Shown: positions 29,160 through 38,242, counted from the stretch's first letter. The stretch: 64,000 nt of DNA from Rhodoferax sp. (GCF_028688795.1 NZ_JAQTXM010000007.1:1-64000), one strand, 5' to 3'. Numbers and translations: made by a program. Notes: generated from the sequence alone by a model not told the origin.

Positions 29160-30898
29160 GGCGCAGGTGTGAGCTGGCTGCTTGCAACAGGGGGGTGAGG
29201 TGGCTGGGTGCTAAACATCACGTTGAATTCGTTGCCTGGTTGCATTGTTTGATGAATAAGCCGGGAACTGCGTTCGTAGGCCATGACGGCACCATGGCTT
29301 TCGCACAGCTCGCGGCAAATATACAAGCCCAACCCGCTGGAGCGGCTGTCACTGGAAAAAAAAGGTTCAAACAGGTGTTGTTCCACGGAGGGGTCCAGCG
29401 GCCCACCGTCACTCCAGACGCACAGGCAGGTGCTGGCTGCCAGTTTGTTTGTGTTCAATGTTTTGACGCTTACCTGAATGGAGGCTGGCCCGCCACTGGC
29501 AAAACGGCGTGCATTGTCCAGCAGGTTGACCAATATGCGGCGCAAATGCTCAGTATCGAACCACACCTGATGCTCTTCTGCAGACGGGTCAACTTTCAGG
29601 GCCTGGGTGACTGAGGTCTGCTGCTGCCAGTCGCGGCAAACGCGGTTGACGTTTTCCTCCAGGGAAATCATTTGCCCGGGCGCGCCAGCCGCGCGGTGGG
29701 GTGCCTGCGCCAAGCGCAGGATGTCATGCACAATTTTTTCAAGCCGCTGGGCGTTTTGCTGCACCATGTGCGTCATGCGCAATTGACTGGGTTCCTTAAG
29801 GTCTTCAGCCAGCAACGCATTGGCCTGCACGATCGCCGCCAGCGGGTTGCGGATTTCATGCGCCACTGCGGCCGACATTCGACCCATGCTGGCGAGCTTT
29901 TCAGTGCGAAAACGCGCCTGCATCTCGCGCTGATCCTGCATGAACACGACGCAGAGCATCTGCGCCTCAGATTCTTGAGGTGTGGTGAGTTGGGTGCTGA
30001 TACGCAGGTGCCGTGCGCCTTGGCCTTCACCGTGGATGCTCAAATCGGTTTGTTGTGGGCACTGGGTGCGATGGCTTAAGTTCACCACATCCTGCAGTGC
30101 CTGCCAGCCCGGCTGTTCTGTCAGTCGCCATGGCGTATCGGCGGACTGTGCTGTCAAGCCCAACAAGCCAAAAGCGGCCGGGTTGGCTGAACGCACCCAA
30201 AGTTGCTCGTCGACCACCATGATGCCGTCGTTCAGTGAGGCGATGACCAGTGCGTTGACCTGGCGCTGAACAGCGGTTGCGAGCTGGCTGCGCTGGGCGC
30301 GCAACTCCATGCTGGTGAGTCGGCCGGCCAATTGGCTGGCGATGAACGAAATGGCAAAACACCCTGATCCGGTCAGTGCCGCCTGCATGAAGTGTGCAGT
30401 GGTGTCCCACGGGGTCTGAATCGACAGCCAACTGGCATAGCCAAACAGCAGCAGTGTCACACCCGCAGCTGTGCCCATGGCCATGAGCAAGGACCCAAGA
30501 ATGGACGCCATCAGCACTGGCAGGGCAAACAAGGGCGCGTAGTTGATGCTGCTGTTTTGCAAGGCTTGCAGCGCTGCAAAGGTCACCAGATCCACGCCAA
30601 CCGTGCGCAGCCATTGGACGTCAAACGTGTGCCCCAAGTGTTGTGGATGTGTCATCAGCCGCACAGCGAGCGCGGCGGCAAAGTAGGCACCACAAATCAA
30701 CAGCGGTGTGCTGCTTTGTTGCGGTGTCAAAGCAAAGATGCCCCCCTGAAGCAGCACCAGAACCAGTCCCAAAGTGGCACGTGCCGTCATGAAGGCACGC
30801 CACAGCCGCTCGAACTCTTGGGGTTGCGGGCTGTGGTCCAGCCTCGTGGCACGCAGCGCGGGGCCCAACCGGCCAGGTGAATCTGGCTGCATGGTCAT
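29156..30898 (-). CDS. pilS: Sensor histidine kinase PilS
   Basis: The product is 580 residues. Six hydrophobic segments in the first about 190 residues (such as TLGLVLVLLQGGIFALT and YFAAALAVRLM) form the PilS-type polytopic sensor. A PAS-like region (about 215-320), the H-box AVAHEIRNPLAAI (His347) and a HATPase domain with SGLGLYICRELCESHG follow. In Pseudomonas PilS senses pilin levels in the membrane and phosphorylates PilR. The stop overlaps the pilR start, and the start directly abuts the stop of the small PP0621-like gene (TGAATG). Confidence 0.88.
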   Translation of the reverse strand: MTMQPDSPGRLGPALRATRLDHSPQPQEFERLWRAFMTARATLGLVLVLLQGGIFALTPQQSSTPLLICGAYFAAALAVRLMTHPQHLGHTFDVQWLRTVGVDLVTFAALQALQNSSINYAPLFALPVLMASILGSLLMAMGTAAGVTLLLFGYASWLSIQTPWDTTAHFMQAALTGSGCFAISFIASQLAGRLTSMELRAQRSQLATAVQRQVNALVIASLNDGIMVVDEQLWVRSANPAAFGLLGLTAQSADTPWRLTEQPGWQALQDVVNLSHRTQCPQQTDLSIHGEGQGARHLRISTQLTTPQESEAQMLCVVFMQDQREMQARFRTEKLASMGRMSAAVAHEIRNPLAAIVQANALLAEDLKEPSQLRMTHMVQQNAQRLEKIVHDILRLAQAPHRAAGAPGQMISLEENVNRVCRDWQQQTSVTQALKVDPSAEEHQVWFDTEHLRRILVNLLDNARRFASGGPASIQVSVKTLNTNKLAASTCLCVWSDGGPLDPSVEQHLFEPFFSSDSRSSGLGLYICRELCESHGAVMAYERSSRLIHQTMQPGNEFNVMFSTQPPHPPVASSQLTPAP

Positions 30899-31120
30899 TC
30901 AGGGTTCCAGTTGCTTCAGATGTTCCTGGCTGCAGTACGGTCCCTTTTTACCCTGCACTGCCTCATTGCCTGGAATGTGCATGCCGCACTGGGTGCACCG
31001 CACCATGTCAAGGGGGTGTAGCGCAGTGGCTGGCGGCTTTTTTTTGATAGTAGGTATCTGGCGGCTGCGCCATAACCAGACACCTGCCAGAATGACCACT
31101 AGTAAAAGCAAAGCCTTCAC
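30899..31120 (-). CDS. Small membrane protein with Cys motif, PP0621-like
   Basis: The product is 73 residues, starting with GTG at 31120 that overlaps the upstream CcsA-like stop (GTGA). An N-terminal membrane helix (VKALLLLVVILAGVWLWRS) is followed by a short cytoplasmic domain with MVRCTQCGMHIPGNEA and PYCSQEH, three Cys and two His that could form a zinc knuckle. I place it with the PP0621 family found next to pilS; function unknown. An in-frame extension to 31306 antisense to known sequence is rejected because it duplicates the end of the upstream gene. Confidence 0.82.
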   Translation of the reverse strand: MKALLLLVVILAGVWLWRSRQIPTIKKKPPATALHPLDMVRCTQCGMHIPGNEAVQGKKGPYCSQEHLKQLEP

Positions 31121-31920
31121 AGTGTGCGCCCCAGCATCACTTCCATCACAAAGCGTGAGCCGACATAGGCCAGCAGCAGCAAGCCGGTGCCCACGTAAAG
31201 CACGCGAACCGCTTGCTTGCCACGCCAGCCAAAGCGAAAGCGGCCCACCATGAGCACCGCAAACGTCAGCCAGGACAGCACCGAAAACGCTGTTTTGTGG
31301 TCCCATTTGATGGCATGGCTGGCACCATACAACTGGTTGCCAAAGAAAAATCCAGCCAGCAAGGTGGCCGATAACAGCACAAAACCCAAGCTGACAAAGC
31401 GAAAGGTCAGGCGCTCCATGGTCAGCAAAGGCAGCCCAGCAGAGGCGCTTGCCGCCATGCGCATGCGCGCTTCGGCGCGGGTCATCAGCCAGGCATGCAC
31501 CACGGCCACAGCAAACAGCCCGTAAGACGCAATGCCCAAGGCCCAGTGCAGTGGTAGCCAGGCTGACGCGCTAGGTTGCAAGGTGTTGCCCGGGAACAGC
31601 AGCGCCAACAGCACGGCGGCAGATGCCACACCTGAAAGTAGCCATGATGTTCTGAGCTGCGGATAAAAGTGGCTTTCAACCGCATACACCAAGCCGACCA
31701 GCCATGCCGTGACTGACAGCGCCGGTGCAAAACCAAAACGTGGCTCACTCCCCCAAAGCCCCCACGCCAATAACATGCCGTGCAGGCTCCACGCCAGCCA
31801 GACGGCTGTGCGGGACAGGGTTGGGCCCGCGCGAGATGCGCCAGCAGCAGATGCTGCGTAGGCAGCAGACGCGCCCAATGCCAAGGTCACAGTCAACGGG
31901 GAAGCACTGGCTAAAATCAT
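31117..31920 (-). CDS. CcsA/YpjD-type cytochrome c assembly membrane protein
   Basis: The product is 267 residues from the ATG at 31920 (a GTG two codons earlier is also possible). About eight membrane segments surround the CcsA core, with the histidine-bearing loops LHWALGIASYGLF and ASHAIKWDHKTAFSVLSWL. CcsA/CcmC-type proteins handle heme for cytochrome c maturation; the shorter YpjD/CorE relatives next to ffh have an uncertain role. It is divergent from ffh with a 76-base gap and begins the minus-strand cluster running to ampD. Confidence 0.85.
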   Translation of the reverse strand: MILASASPLTVTLALGASAAYAASAAGASRAGPTLSRTAVWLAWSLHGMLLAWGLWGSEPRFGFAPALSVTAWLVGLVYAVESHFYPQLRTSWLLSGVASAAVLLALLFPGNTLQPSASAWLPLHWALGIASYGLFAVAVVHAWLMTRAEARMRMAASASAGLPLLTMERLTFRFVSLGFVLLSATLLAGFFFGNQLYGASHAIKWDHKTAFSVLSWLTFAVLMVGRFRFGWRGKQAVRVLYVGTGLLLLAYVGSRFVMEVMLGRTL

Positions 31921-31996
31921 GTACACAGTTTAGCGTTAACCCGCCATTTCTTTTTTGGCCCCCAACCCAGGTTCCGCCCGCCGGAACACCCCCCAT

Positions 31997-33361
31997 ATGG
32001 CATCCGCTCTTACCGATAAACTCAGTCGCCTGGTGAAAGAAATCCGCGGCCAGGCCCGCATCACCGAAGCCAATGTGTCTGACATGTTGCGCGAAGTCCG
32101 CATGGCGCTGCTGGAGGCCGATGTGGCGCTGCCCGTGGTGCGCGACTTCATTGCCCGCGTGAAAGAAAAAGCGCTGGGGCAAGACGTGCTGGGCTCACTT
32201 ACCCCGGGTCAAGCCTTGGTGAGCATCGTCAACAAAGAGCTTGCCGCCACCATGGGTGATGGCGTGAGTGACATCAACTTGGCGGCCCAGCCGCCTGCGG
32301 TGATCCTCATGGCCGGTTTGCAGGGGGCGGGTAAAACCACCACCACCGCCAAGCTGGCCAAGCACCTGATCGAGAAGCGTGGCAAGAAAGTACTGACCGT
32401 CTCTGGTGACGTGTACCGCCCAGCAGCCATTGAGCAGCTCAAGACCGTGACGGCACAGGCCGGTGCCGAGTGGTTCCCTAGTACGCCAGACCAAAAGCCG
32501 GTGGACATCGCCCTGGCTGCGCTGGACTACGCCAAAAAACATTACTTTGACGTGTTGCTGGTCGACACGGCGGGTCGCCTGGCCATTGACGAAGCCTTGA
32601 TGCGCGAAATCAAAGACCTGCACGCAGCCATTCACCCGGTTGAGACCTTGTTTGTGGTGGATGCCATGCAAGGGCAGGACGCGATCAACACGGCCAAGGC
32701 CTTCAAGGAAGCGTTGCCGCTCACCGGCATCATCTTGACCAAGCTTGACGGTGACTCGCGCGGCGGTGCGGCATTGTCTGTGCGGCAAATCACTGGTGCG
32801 CCCATTAAATTTGCCGGCACCAGCGAAAAGCTCGACGGGCTGGAGGTGTTTGATGCCGAACGCCACGCCGGGCGCGTGCTGGGCATGGGCGACATCCTGG
32901 CGCTGGTGGAGCAGGTGACGGCCGGGGTTGACATGGCGGCTGCCCAAAAGCTGGCGGCCAAGGTCAAAAGTGGTGCAGCCTTTGATTTGAATGACTTCTT
33001 GGGTCAAATCCAGCAAATGAAACAAATGGGCGGTTTGAGCAGCCTGATGGACAAGCTGCCCGCCGCCATGGCGGCCAAAGCGGGTCAGGTTGACATGGGC
33101 CGGGTTGAAAAAGATGTCAAACGCAAGGAAGGCATCATCCAGAGCATGACACCGCTGGAGCGGCGTAAGCCTGAGCTCATCAAAGCCACCCGCAAGCGCC
33201 GCATTGCCGCCGGTGCTGGTGTGCAGGTGCAGGAAGTCAACCGCATGCTCAAGGAATTTGAGCAAATGCAGGACATGATGAAAAAGATGAAGGGCGGCGG
33301 CATGATGAAAATGATGAAGCGCATGGGTGGCATGAAAGGCATGCCAAAAATGCCTTTCTGA
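31997..33361 (+). CDS. ffh: Signal recognition particle GTPase Ffh
   Basis: The product is 454 residues. Ffh with 4.5S RNA recognises signal sequences and targets ribosomes to FtsY at the membrane. An N domain is followed by the G domain with GLQGAGKT (107-114), DVYRPAAIEQL, DTAGR and TKLDGDSRGG. A methionine-rich M domain ends in MMKKMKGGGMMKMMKRMGGM. The start ATG at 31997 (MASALTDKLSRL) matches the family; an earlier in-frame start lies 42 bases upstream but is not conserved-looking. The 4.5S RNA gene is not in the window. Confidence 0.97.
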   Translation: MASALTDKLSRLVKEIRGQARITEANVSDMLREVRMALLEADVALPVVRDFIARVKEKALGQDVLGSLTPGQALVSIVNKELAATMGDGVSDINLAAQPPAVILMAGLQGAGKTTTTAKLAKHLIEKRGKKVLTVSGDVYRPAAIEQLKTVTAQAGAEWFPSTPDQKPVDIALAALDYAKKHYFDVLLVDTAGRLAIDEALMREIKDLHAAIHPVETLFVVDAMQGQDAINTAKAFKEALPLTGIILTKLDGDSRGGAALSVRQITGAPIKFAGTSEKLDGLEVFDAERHAGRVLGMGDILALVEQVTAGVDMAAAQKLAAKVKSGAAFDLNDFLGQIQQMKQMGGLSSLMDKLPAAMAAKAGQVDMGRVEKDVKRKEGIIQSMTPLERRKPELIKATRKRRIAAGAGVQVQEVNRMLKEFEQMQDMMKKMKGGGMMKMMKRMGGMKGMPKMPF

Positions 33362-33377
33362 ACGCCCCCGAGCCGGT

Positions 33378-34178
33378 CTATACCTCGCGATTGGTACTGC
33401 TGGCTTTGCGCGCCGACCGGCGTCGGGCCCTCGCTGCGCGGCGCTCCCGCCGTCGTATCGACCTCCGGCGCGAATAGTCAATGCCGATCTTGATCAAATA
33501 GCCCAGCAAGTAAAGGCCAAGCGCAGAGAGCGCCCATGGCTTGATTTCGTCAATCAATCTTTCCATCATATGGCTGGCAAGCTCCCGGTCCATCTCGGTT
33601 TGTGCCGCAGTTTTGGGTCGGTTGTCGGGATCTTGCCCCGCAGGCAAATGGCCGCCTTCCCACTGGCCAGACATCCTTTGTGGGCGGGTGCTGCTTGCGC
33701 CTTCATCGTCCTCTTGGGTCCTGCCCAACCCCATGTCCCGCTTCACATCGTTCCAGACCTCCATTGCGCCTGAATCCAATATTTGGTCATGCAGCGGGCG
33801 AGCGGTTTCCTTGAGGGTGTTGTGTATTTCGGCGGCTAAATCCGGGTCGGTAGGGGTATTGAGTGGCGGCGAGGTGGCATCCGCTGGACCAAGTCTGGGC
33901 GGGGCAGTTTGATTCGGTGTCCGTTGGTCTGCCGCTGGCCGTTCTTGTGGGGTGATGCTTGGCGTCTGAAGGCTTCTGTTCTGACTGGCCATGCCCTCAA
34001 TGGTGAGCGCCGCCGGGGTCCAGGTCAATTCGCCCGGGCTTGCCGCCTCTGCTGTGGCTGGCGTCGCGTCTTGATGTGTGACGGGGTCGGCGGCCACAGG
34101 CATGCCCAGGCCAAACACGCCCAACAGGCTGAAGGCCAGGATCACCCGTCGTTTGTGATGGCACTGCTTGAATTGCAT
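33378..34178 (-). CDS. Unrecognised exported membrane protein with Arg-rich tail
   Basis: The product is 266 residues from the ATG at 34178. A signal peptide (KRRVILAFSLLGVFGLGMPVAA) is followed by a Pro/Thr/Ala-rich, probably disordered region (about 30-130), a short helical part with MEVWNDVKRDMGLGRTQEDD, and one membrane helix near the C-terminus (PWALSALGLYLLGYLIKIGI). The cytoplasmic tail carries 14 Arg among its last 31 residues. I do not recognise a family. It lies between ffh (convergent) and miaB. The tail could bind nucleic acid or phospholipid heads; this is inference only. Confidence 0.7.
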   Translation of the reverse strand: MQFKQCHHKRRVILAFSLLGVFGLGMPVAADPVTHQDATPATAEAASPGELTWTPAALTIEGMASQNRSLQTPSITPQERPAADQRTPNQTAPPRLGPADATSPPLNTPTDPDLAAEIHNTLKETARPLHDQILDSGAMEVWNDVKRDMGLGRTQEDDEGASSTRPQRMSGQWEGGHLPAGQDPDNRPKTAAQTEMDRELASHMMERLIDEIKPWALSALGLYLLGYLIKIGIDYSRRRSIRRRERRAARARRRSARKASSTNREV

Positions 34179-34235
34179 GACTGATCGGTTGTATCTAAAC
34201 AGGAAAAGTGTCGCCCGCGCCAAGAGGCTGGCTGG

Positions 34236-35612
34236 TCAGGCTGGCATGGCCGCGCTGGCCACTGCATGGCGGGTCAACACCTCACCGCGCAGCGTAAAGG
34301 TGCGTGTGTCCGTGATGGCCACATCCACCATTTGCCCAATCAAACGCGGCTGGCCGACAAAATTCACCACCCGGTTGCACTCGGTTCGGCCCATTAGCTC
34401 CGTGTCATCACGCTTGGAGGTGCCTTCGACCAGAATGCGCTGAACCGTGTTCAGGCGGCTCTCTGAAATGCGCTTGATGCTGTCGTTGATGGTGGCTTGC
34501 AGGTGTTGCAGACGGCGCAGTTTGACCTCATGTGGCGTGTCGTCTGCCAGATTGGCAGCCGGTGTGCCAGGGCGTGGGCTGAAGATAAAGCTAAAAGAGT
34601 TGTCAAAGCCCACATCGTCAATCAGCTTCATCATCTTGCCAAAGTCTTCTTCGGTCTCCCCGGGAAAACCCACAATGAAGTCGCTGCTCAGGGCCATGTC
34701 GGGGCGAATGGCGCGCAGCTTGCGCACCGTGCTTTTGTATTCCATGGCGGTGTAGCCGCGTTTCATGGCCATCAAAATGCGGTCAGAGCCGTGTTGCACG
34801 GGCAAGTGCAGGTGGCTGACCAGTTTGGGCAACTTGTCATAGGCCGCGATCAGCGACGGCGTGAACTCATTAGGGTGGCTGGTGACATAGCGGATGCGCT
34901 CAATGCCAGGAATGTCCGACACGTATTCGAGCAGGGTGGCAAAGTCGGCCATTTCACCCGTGTCGCCTGGCGCGCCAGGTGTGGTGATCATCTTGGCGCG
35001 CCAGGCGTTCACGTTTTGCCCCAGCAGGGTGATTTCTTTCACGCCCTGGTCGGCCAGGCCAGCCACTTCCACCAGCACATCTTCAAACGGGCGGCTGACC
35101 TCTTCGCCGCGGGTGTAGGGCACCACGCAGTAGCTGCAGTATTTGGAGCAGCCTTCCATGATGGAGACAAACGCGCTGGCGCCTTCCACGCGCGCGGGTG
35201 GCAAGTGGTCAAACTTCTCGATTTCGGGAAAGCTGATGTCGACTTGCGAGCGGTTAAGTCTGGCGCGCTCGTCCAGCATTTGCGGCAGGCGGTGCAATGT
35301 TTGCGGGCCAAACACCACGTCCACATAAGGTGCGCGGGCGATGATGGCGGCACCTTCTTGGCTGGCCACGCACCCGCCGACACCAATCAATGCCCCCTTT
35401 TTTTTCAGGTGCTTGACGCGGCCCAGATCCGAGAACACCTTTTCTTGCGCTTTTTCGCGCACCGAGCAGGTGTTGAACAAAATCAGGTCGGCTTCTTCGA
35501 CGTTGTCGGTGGGTTCGTAGCCCTGCGCCGCGCCCAGCACATCGCTCATTTTGTCCGAGTCGTACTCGTTCATCTGGCAGCCGTAGGTTTTGATGAAGAC
35601 TTTTTTACTCAT
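34236..35612 (-). CDS. miaB: tRNA-2-methylthio-N6-dimethylallyladenosine synthase
   Basis: MiaB is a radical-SAM methylthiotransferase acting on A37 of tRNAs that read UNN codons. The product is 458 residues from the ATG at 35612 ([20 protein letters not shown], the canonical N-terminus); a GTG four codons earlier is also open. The N-terminal MTTase domain has three conserved Cys, the radical-SAM motif is [12 protein letters not shown], and a TRAM domain sits at the C-terminus (VFVGQ-like stretch [11 protein letters not shown]). A repeat copy lies upstream. The gene stands alone. Confidence 0.95.
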   Translation of the reverse strand: MSKKVFIKTYGCQMNEYDSDKMSDVLGAAQGYEPTDNVEEADLILFNTCSVREKAQEKVFSDLGRVKHLKKKGALIGVGGCVASQEGAAIIARAPYVDVVFGPQTLHRLPQMLDERARLNRSQVDISFPEIEKFDHLPPARVEGASAFVSIMEGCSKYCSYCVVPYTRGEEVSRPFEDVLVEVAGLADQGVKEITLLGQNVNAWRAKMITTPGAPGDTGEMADFATLLEYVSDIPGIERIRYVTSHPNEFTPSLIAAYDKLPKLVSHLHLPVQHGSDRILMAMKRGYTAMEYKSTVRKLRAIRPDMALSSDFIVGFPGETEEDFGKMMKLIDDVGFDNSFSFIFSPRPGTPAANLADDTPHEVKLRRLQHLQATINDSIKRISESRLNTVQRILVEGTSKRDDTELMGRTECNRVVNFVGQPRLIGQMVDVAITDTRTFTLRGEVLTRHAVASAAMPA

Positions 35613-35631
35613 GGAGAAACTCACTCTATTG

Positions 35632-35692
35632 CTATAAATTAAATAGCTGCTTGCGCTTTATTTATAAGGGCTAGACGCATATTTCTTATAAA
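35632..35692 (-). repeat. Dispersed intergenic repeat upstream of miaB
   Basis: On the minus strand: TTTATAAGAAATATGCGTCT, then AGCCCTTATAAATAAAGCGC and AAGCAGCTATTTAATTTATA. It is a full-length copy in the opposite orientation to most others. Confidence 0.88.
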
Positions 35693-35816
35693 CTAACTGG
35701 GCTTGCAGCATGTTGTGGTGAAGACCCGCTCTGAGGGCGATTGCCTGCATGTCGATTCGCGCCTTGGCATTTGCCAGTGGGTCAACGAACTCGCCGGGCC
35801 TGTTCTTGTGTTGGAC

Positions 35817-36284
35817 TTACTGCTGTGGAAACTTCGGCAACTGGTTGAAAGGTGTCTTGCCGTCGTCTGCCTTGGGCTGGTCAGCCTGAGAGCCAAAGAT
35901 GAAATTGGTCACGGGCTCCATGCCACTGCGCTTTTGCCGGGCTTCTGCCTCGCTCAAAATCCAGACCTCATGCACCAGCCCCTGCGGATCGCGCAGGTAA
36001 TTCACCAGCACCCGCTGGCCGACCAGCGTGCCGGACAAGATCAACTGGTTGTTCAGGCCCTTGATGCGTGCGCCAGGCGATAACCGCTCTGCCTGCCCAT
36101 TGATCAGCACATTGGGCGGCGTGGTGACTTCTAGGGTGGCACGCCGGGCGGCGGCTGGGAATTGGCGCACAAATTCTTGCGCCCCGGCTGGCTGGGGTGA
36201 CAGACCGGCGAAGCTGATCAGCAGGGCGATCAGTCCAAGAAAAAGCCCCTGTGGGGCGTGAAGGCAGCGGTTCATGGTGTTCAT
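35817..36284 (-). CDS. Unrecognised small exported protein
   Basis: The product is 155 residues (or 152 from the second ATG). A signal peptide (LFLGLIALLISFAGLSPQPAGA) precedes a single compact domain with TLEVTTPPNVLINGQAERLS, ARIKGLNNQLILSG and VNYLRDPQGLVHEVWILSE. The pattern of short beta strands suggests a small periplasmic beta-domain. No family comes to mind. Beyond the TAA at 35817-35819 the same frame stays open for another 52 codons into the neighbouring repeat, noted separately. It is downstream of rhlE on the same strand, 98 bases away, so may be co-transcribed. Confidence 0.72.
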   Translation of the reverse strand: MNTMNRCLHAPQGLFLGLIALLISFAGLSPQPAGAQEFVRQFPAAARRATLEVTTPPNVLINGQAERLSPGARIKGLNNQLILSGTLVGQRVLVNYLRDPQGLVHEVWILSEAEARQKRSGMEPVTNFIFGSQADQPKADDGKTPFNQLPKFPQQ

Positions 36285-36382
36285 CCAGAGGCTGTGAAAG
36301 AAGCTGTGATTTTAAGCTGCATAGACTGCCGCACCGCGCTCGCCGCGACGATGGCCCAGCCCATGGCCGCGCCAGGCGGCTG

Positions 36383-37639
36383 TCAATCCAGCGGCTTGGT
36401 CTGCGCTGCGAGGGCGCGGAGTTTGTCTTTCTTGCTAGGCCGGATGCCTTTGACACCGCCGTTGCCTGACGCATCGATGGGGCTGGATGCGGGTGGTGCG
36501 GCCTCTAGCGCTTCAAAACCTTCAATGCTTTCCAGCGGCAAGTCAAGTTGGTGGCGCTTGGCAATCAGGTGCCAGTGCGCCAGCGAGGTGGCACTGACAA
36601 AGCTCACCGCCTGACCGGGTTCGCCTGCGCGCCCGGTGCGGCCAATGCGGTGGGTGTAGTCGTTGGCCGAGCGCGGTAAATCAAAGTTCACCACCACTGG
36701 CAAATTGGCAATGTCGAGGCCGCGCGCCGCCACATCGGTGGCCACCACCACACTCAGGCGTTCCGTCTTGAAGTCGGTCAGCACCTGCGTGCGCTTGCCC
36801 TGGCTCAACTCGCCGTGAAACGGCTCGGCGGTGAGCCCGCCCTTGCGCAATTTGTCGGCCACGATCTCGGCGGCAAACTTGGTCGCCACAAACACCAGCA
36901 CACGCGGCCAGGCGTGTTGCTTGATCAGGTGCCGCAGCAGTTGGGTGCGTTTGGATGTGTCCACGGCAATGGCGCGCTGGATGATCTCGATGGGCTGCTG
37001 CTGGGCCGCATCCACCTCGATCCGCACCGCGTCATGCAGCAAGGTGTTCGCCAGCGCTTGCACGGCAGGGCTGAAGGTGGCCGAGAAAAACAGGTTTTGT
37101 CGCTGCGCCGGCAAGCTCGCCAACACCTGCGCCAGTTCTTCGGCAAAGCCCAGGTCGAGCATGCGGTCAGCTTCGTCCAGCACCAGCAGGGCCACATGGT
37201 CAAGCTTTAAGGCGTTGTGCGCCATCAGGTCCAGCAGGCGCCCGGGCGTGGCCACCACCACGTCGGTGCCGCCGCGCAGCCCCATCATTTGCGGGTTGAT
37301 CGACACACCACCAAAGAAAATCGACACCTTGACGCGCTGTGGCAAGTGCTGTGCCAGGGTTTGAAGCACCTCGCCCACCTGGGCTGCCAGCTCGCGTGTG
37401 GGTACCAACACCAGCGCTTGTGCCTGACGCACCCGGCTGGTGTTGGGTTGCAAACGTTGCAGCAGCGGCAGGGCAAAAGCCAGTGTTTTGCCCGATCCGG
37501 TTTGGGCCGAGCCCAGCACGTCCTGGCCCAGCAAAGCAGGCCCGATGGCGCCTTGTTGGATCGGGGTGGGCGCATCGAACCCCAGAGTGTGAACCGCTTG
37601 CGTGAGGGCGCTGGACAGGCCGAGTGTGGAAAAAGACAT
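36383..37639 (-). CDS. rhlE: DEAD-box ATP-dependent RNA helicase, RhlE type
   Basis: The product is 418 residues from the ATG at 37639 (MSFSTLGLSSALTQAVHTLG). It has the Q motif APTPIQ, motif I AQTGSGKT (45-52), PTRELAAQ, DEAD at 155-158, SAT, and HRIGRTGR. The short basic tail RPSKKDKLRALAAQTKPLD and overall length fit RhlE, which remodels RNA during ribosome assembly and RNA decay. A 36-residue upstream extension of the frame lacks family similarity and is not included. Confidence 0.92.
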   Translation of the reverse strand: MSFSTLGLSSALTQAVHTLGFDAPTPIQQGAIGPALLGQDVLGSAQTGSGKTLAFALPLLQRLQPNTSRVRQAQALVLVPTRELAAQVGEVLQTLAQHLPQRVKVSIFFGGVSINPQMMGLRGGTDVVVATPGRLLDLMAHNALKLDHVALLVLDEADRMLDLGFAEELAQVLASLPAQRQNLFFSATFSPAVQALANTLLHDAVRIEVDAAQQQPIEIIQRAIAVDTSKRTQLLRHLIKQHAWPRVLVFVATKFAAEIVADKLRKGGLTAEPFHGELSQGKRTQVLTDFKTERLSVVVATDVAARGLDIANLPVVVNFDLPRSANDYTHRIGRTGRAGEPGQAVSFVSATSLAHWHLIAKRHQLDLPLESIEGFEALEAAPPASSPIDASGNGGVKGIRPSKKDKLRALAAQTKPLD

Positions 37640-37755
37640 GGTGGATGAGCGATAAGTGGGGAAAGGGGGTGTGGCGTTGGCCAGTTTACGTGTTTGGGTT
37701 TGCGCTGTGCGATTTAACGCCCGCGTGGGGGCTGGCCGCATAATCACCCCCTACA

Positions 37756-37781
37756 AAAACCGGCTGACGAGCGCCGGTTTT
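37756..37781. promoter_or_regulatory. Terminator-like hairpin between divergent rhlE and DUF6172 gene
   Basis: AAAACCGGC (37756-37764) pairs perfectly with GCCGGTTTT (37773-37781) around an 8-base loop, with T-runs on both strands. No gene ends here: it is 20 bases before the DUF6172 start and 117 bases before the rhlE start, so it may act as a leader element for one of them. Confidence 0.65.
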
Positions 37782-37801
37782 AGCTTGATTCAAAGGATTT
37801 C

Positions 37802-38119
37802 ATGAAAAAAACATTCCAGCTGACGATTGAAGGCAAAAACCGTGACCGTGTGCTTGAGGCCACGAAACACGAGATTCGCCAGTACGTGAAGCGCGAGCGC
37901 CGCAAGGCTTTGCCCGAAGGTGTTGACTTTTGGGACTTTGATTGCAAATTTGGCACCAGTGCCGACAACGCTCAAGATGTGCATTTCGCCACCCTGACCG
38001 CCTTGATTGATGCCGTGGCTAAAGAAGAAGGCGAAAAGTTTTACGTTGAGCTGCTGGCCAAGCCAGGCCACCGTACGTCACGCAGCCCAGCTGAAGCAAG
38101 TGACGACGACATGCTGTAA
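37802..38119 (+). CDS. Conserved small protein, DUF6172-like
   Basis: The product is 105 residues, starting MKKTFQLTIEGKNRDRVLEA after AAAGGA. A basic helix (HEIRQYVKRERRKALPEG) precedes the conserved core GVDFWDFDCKFGTSADNAQD, and the tail is acidic (SDDDML). I match it from memory to DUF6172, a cytoplasmic family of unknown function in proteobacteria. It stands alone between two hairpins, one before its start and a terminator just after its stop. Confidence 0.78.
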   Translation: MKKTFQLTIEGKNRDRVLEATKHEIRQYVKRERRKALPEGVDFWDFDCKFGTSADNAQDVHFATLTALIDAVAKEEGEKFYVELLAKPGHRTSRSPAEASDDDML

Positions 38120-38124
38120 ATGAA

Positions 38125-38157
38125 AAACCCGCAAAGGCTTGTGGCCAATGCGGGTTT
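38125..38157. terminator. Bidirectional terminator between DUF6172 gene and tRNA-Met
   Basis: AAACCCGCA (38125-38133) pairs with TGCGGGTTT (38149-38157). The minus-strand side runs into TTTTT, so it serves the tRNA, and the plus-strand side follows the DUF6172 stop by 6 bases. Confidence 0.85.
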
Positions 38158-38165
38158 AAGGATTC

Positions 38166-38242
38166 TGGTGGTGATAGGTGGATTTGAACCACCGACATCA
38201 GCATTATGAATGCTGCGCTCTAACCAGCTGAGCTATATCACC
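38166..38242 (-). tRNA. tRNA-Met (CAT), elongator
   Basis: A 77-base cloverleaf read on the minus strand. The acceptor GGTGATA pairs with TATCACC, followed by A and an encoded CCA. The D-arm is AGCTCAGCTGGTTAGAGC, the anticodon stem-loop CAGCATTCATAATGCTG has CAT in the loop, and the T-arm is GGTGGTTCAAATCCACC. The anticodon stem CAGCA/TGCTG suits elongator Met rather than the lysidine-modified Ile2 tRNA, and the paired 5' end rules out initiator tRNA. Confidence 0.95.

Noticed and set aside
31121..31306. Extension of the PP0621-like protein to a 135-residue product
   Set aside because: The extra part lies over the CcsA-like gene in another frame; the GTG at 31120 gives the expected signal-anchor start and a GTGA overlap.
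37640..37747. N-terminal extension of rhlE by 36 codons
   Set aside because: The extra residues are low-complexity and unlike RhlE; the ATG at 37639 gives the canonical N-terminus.
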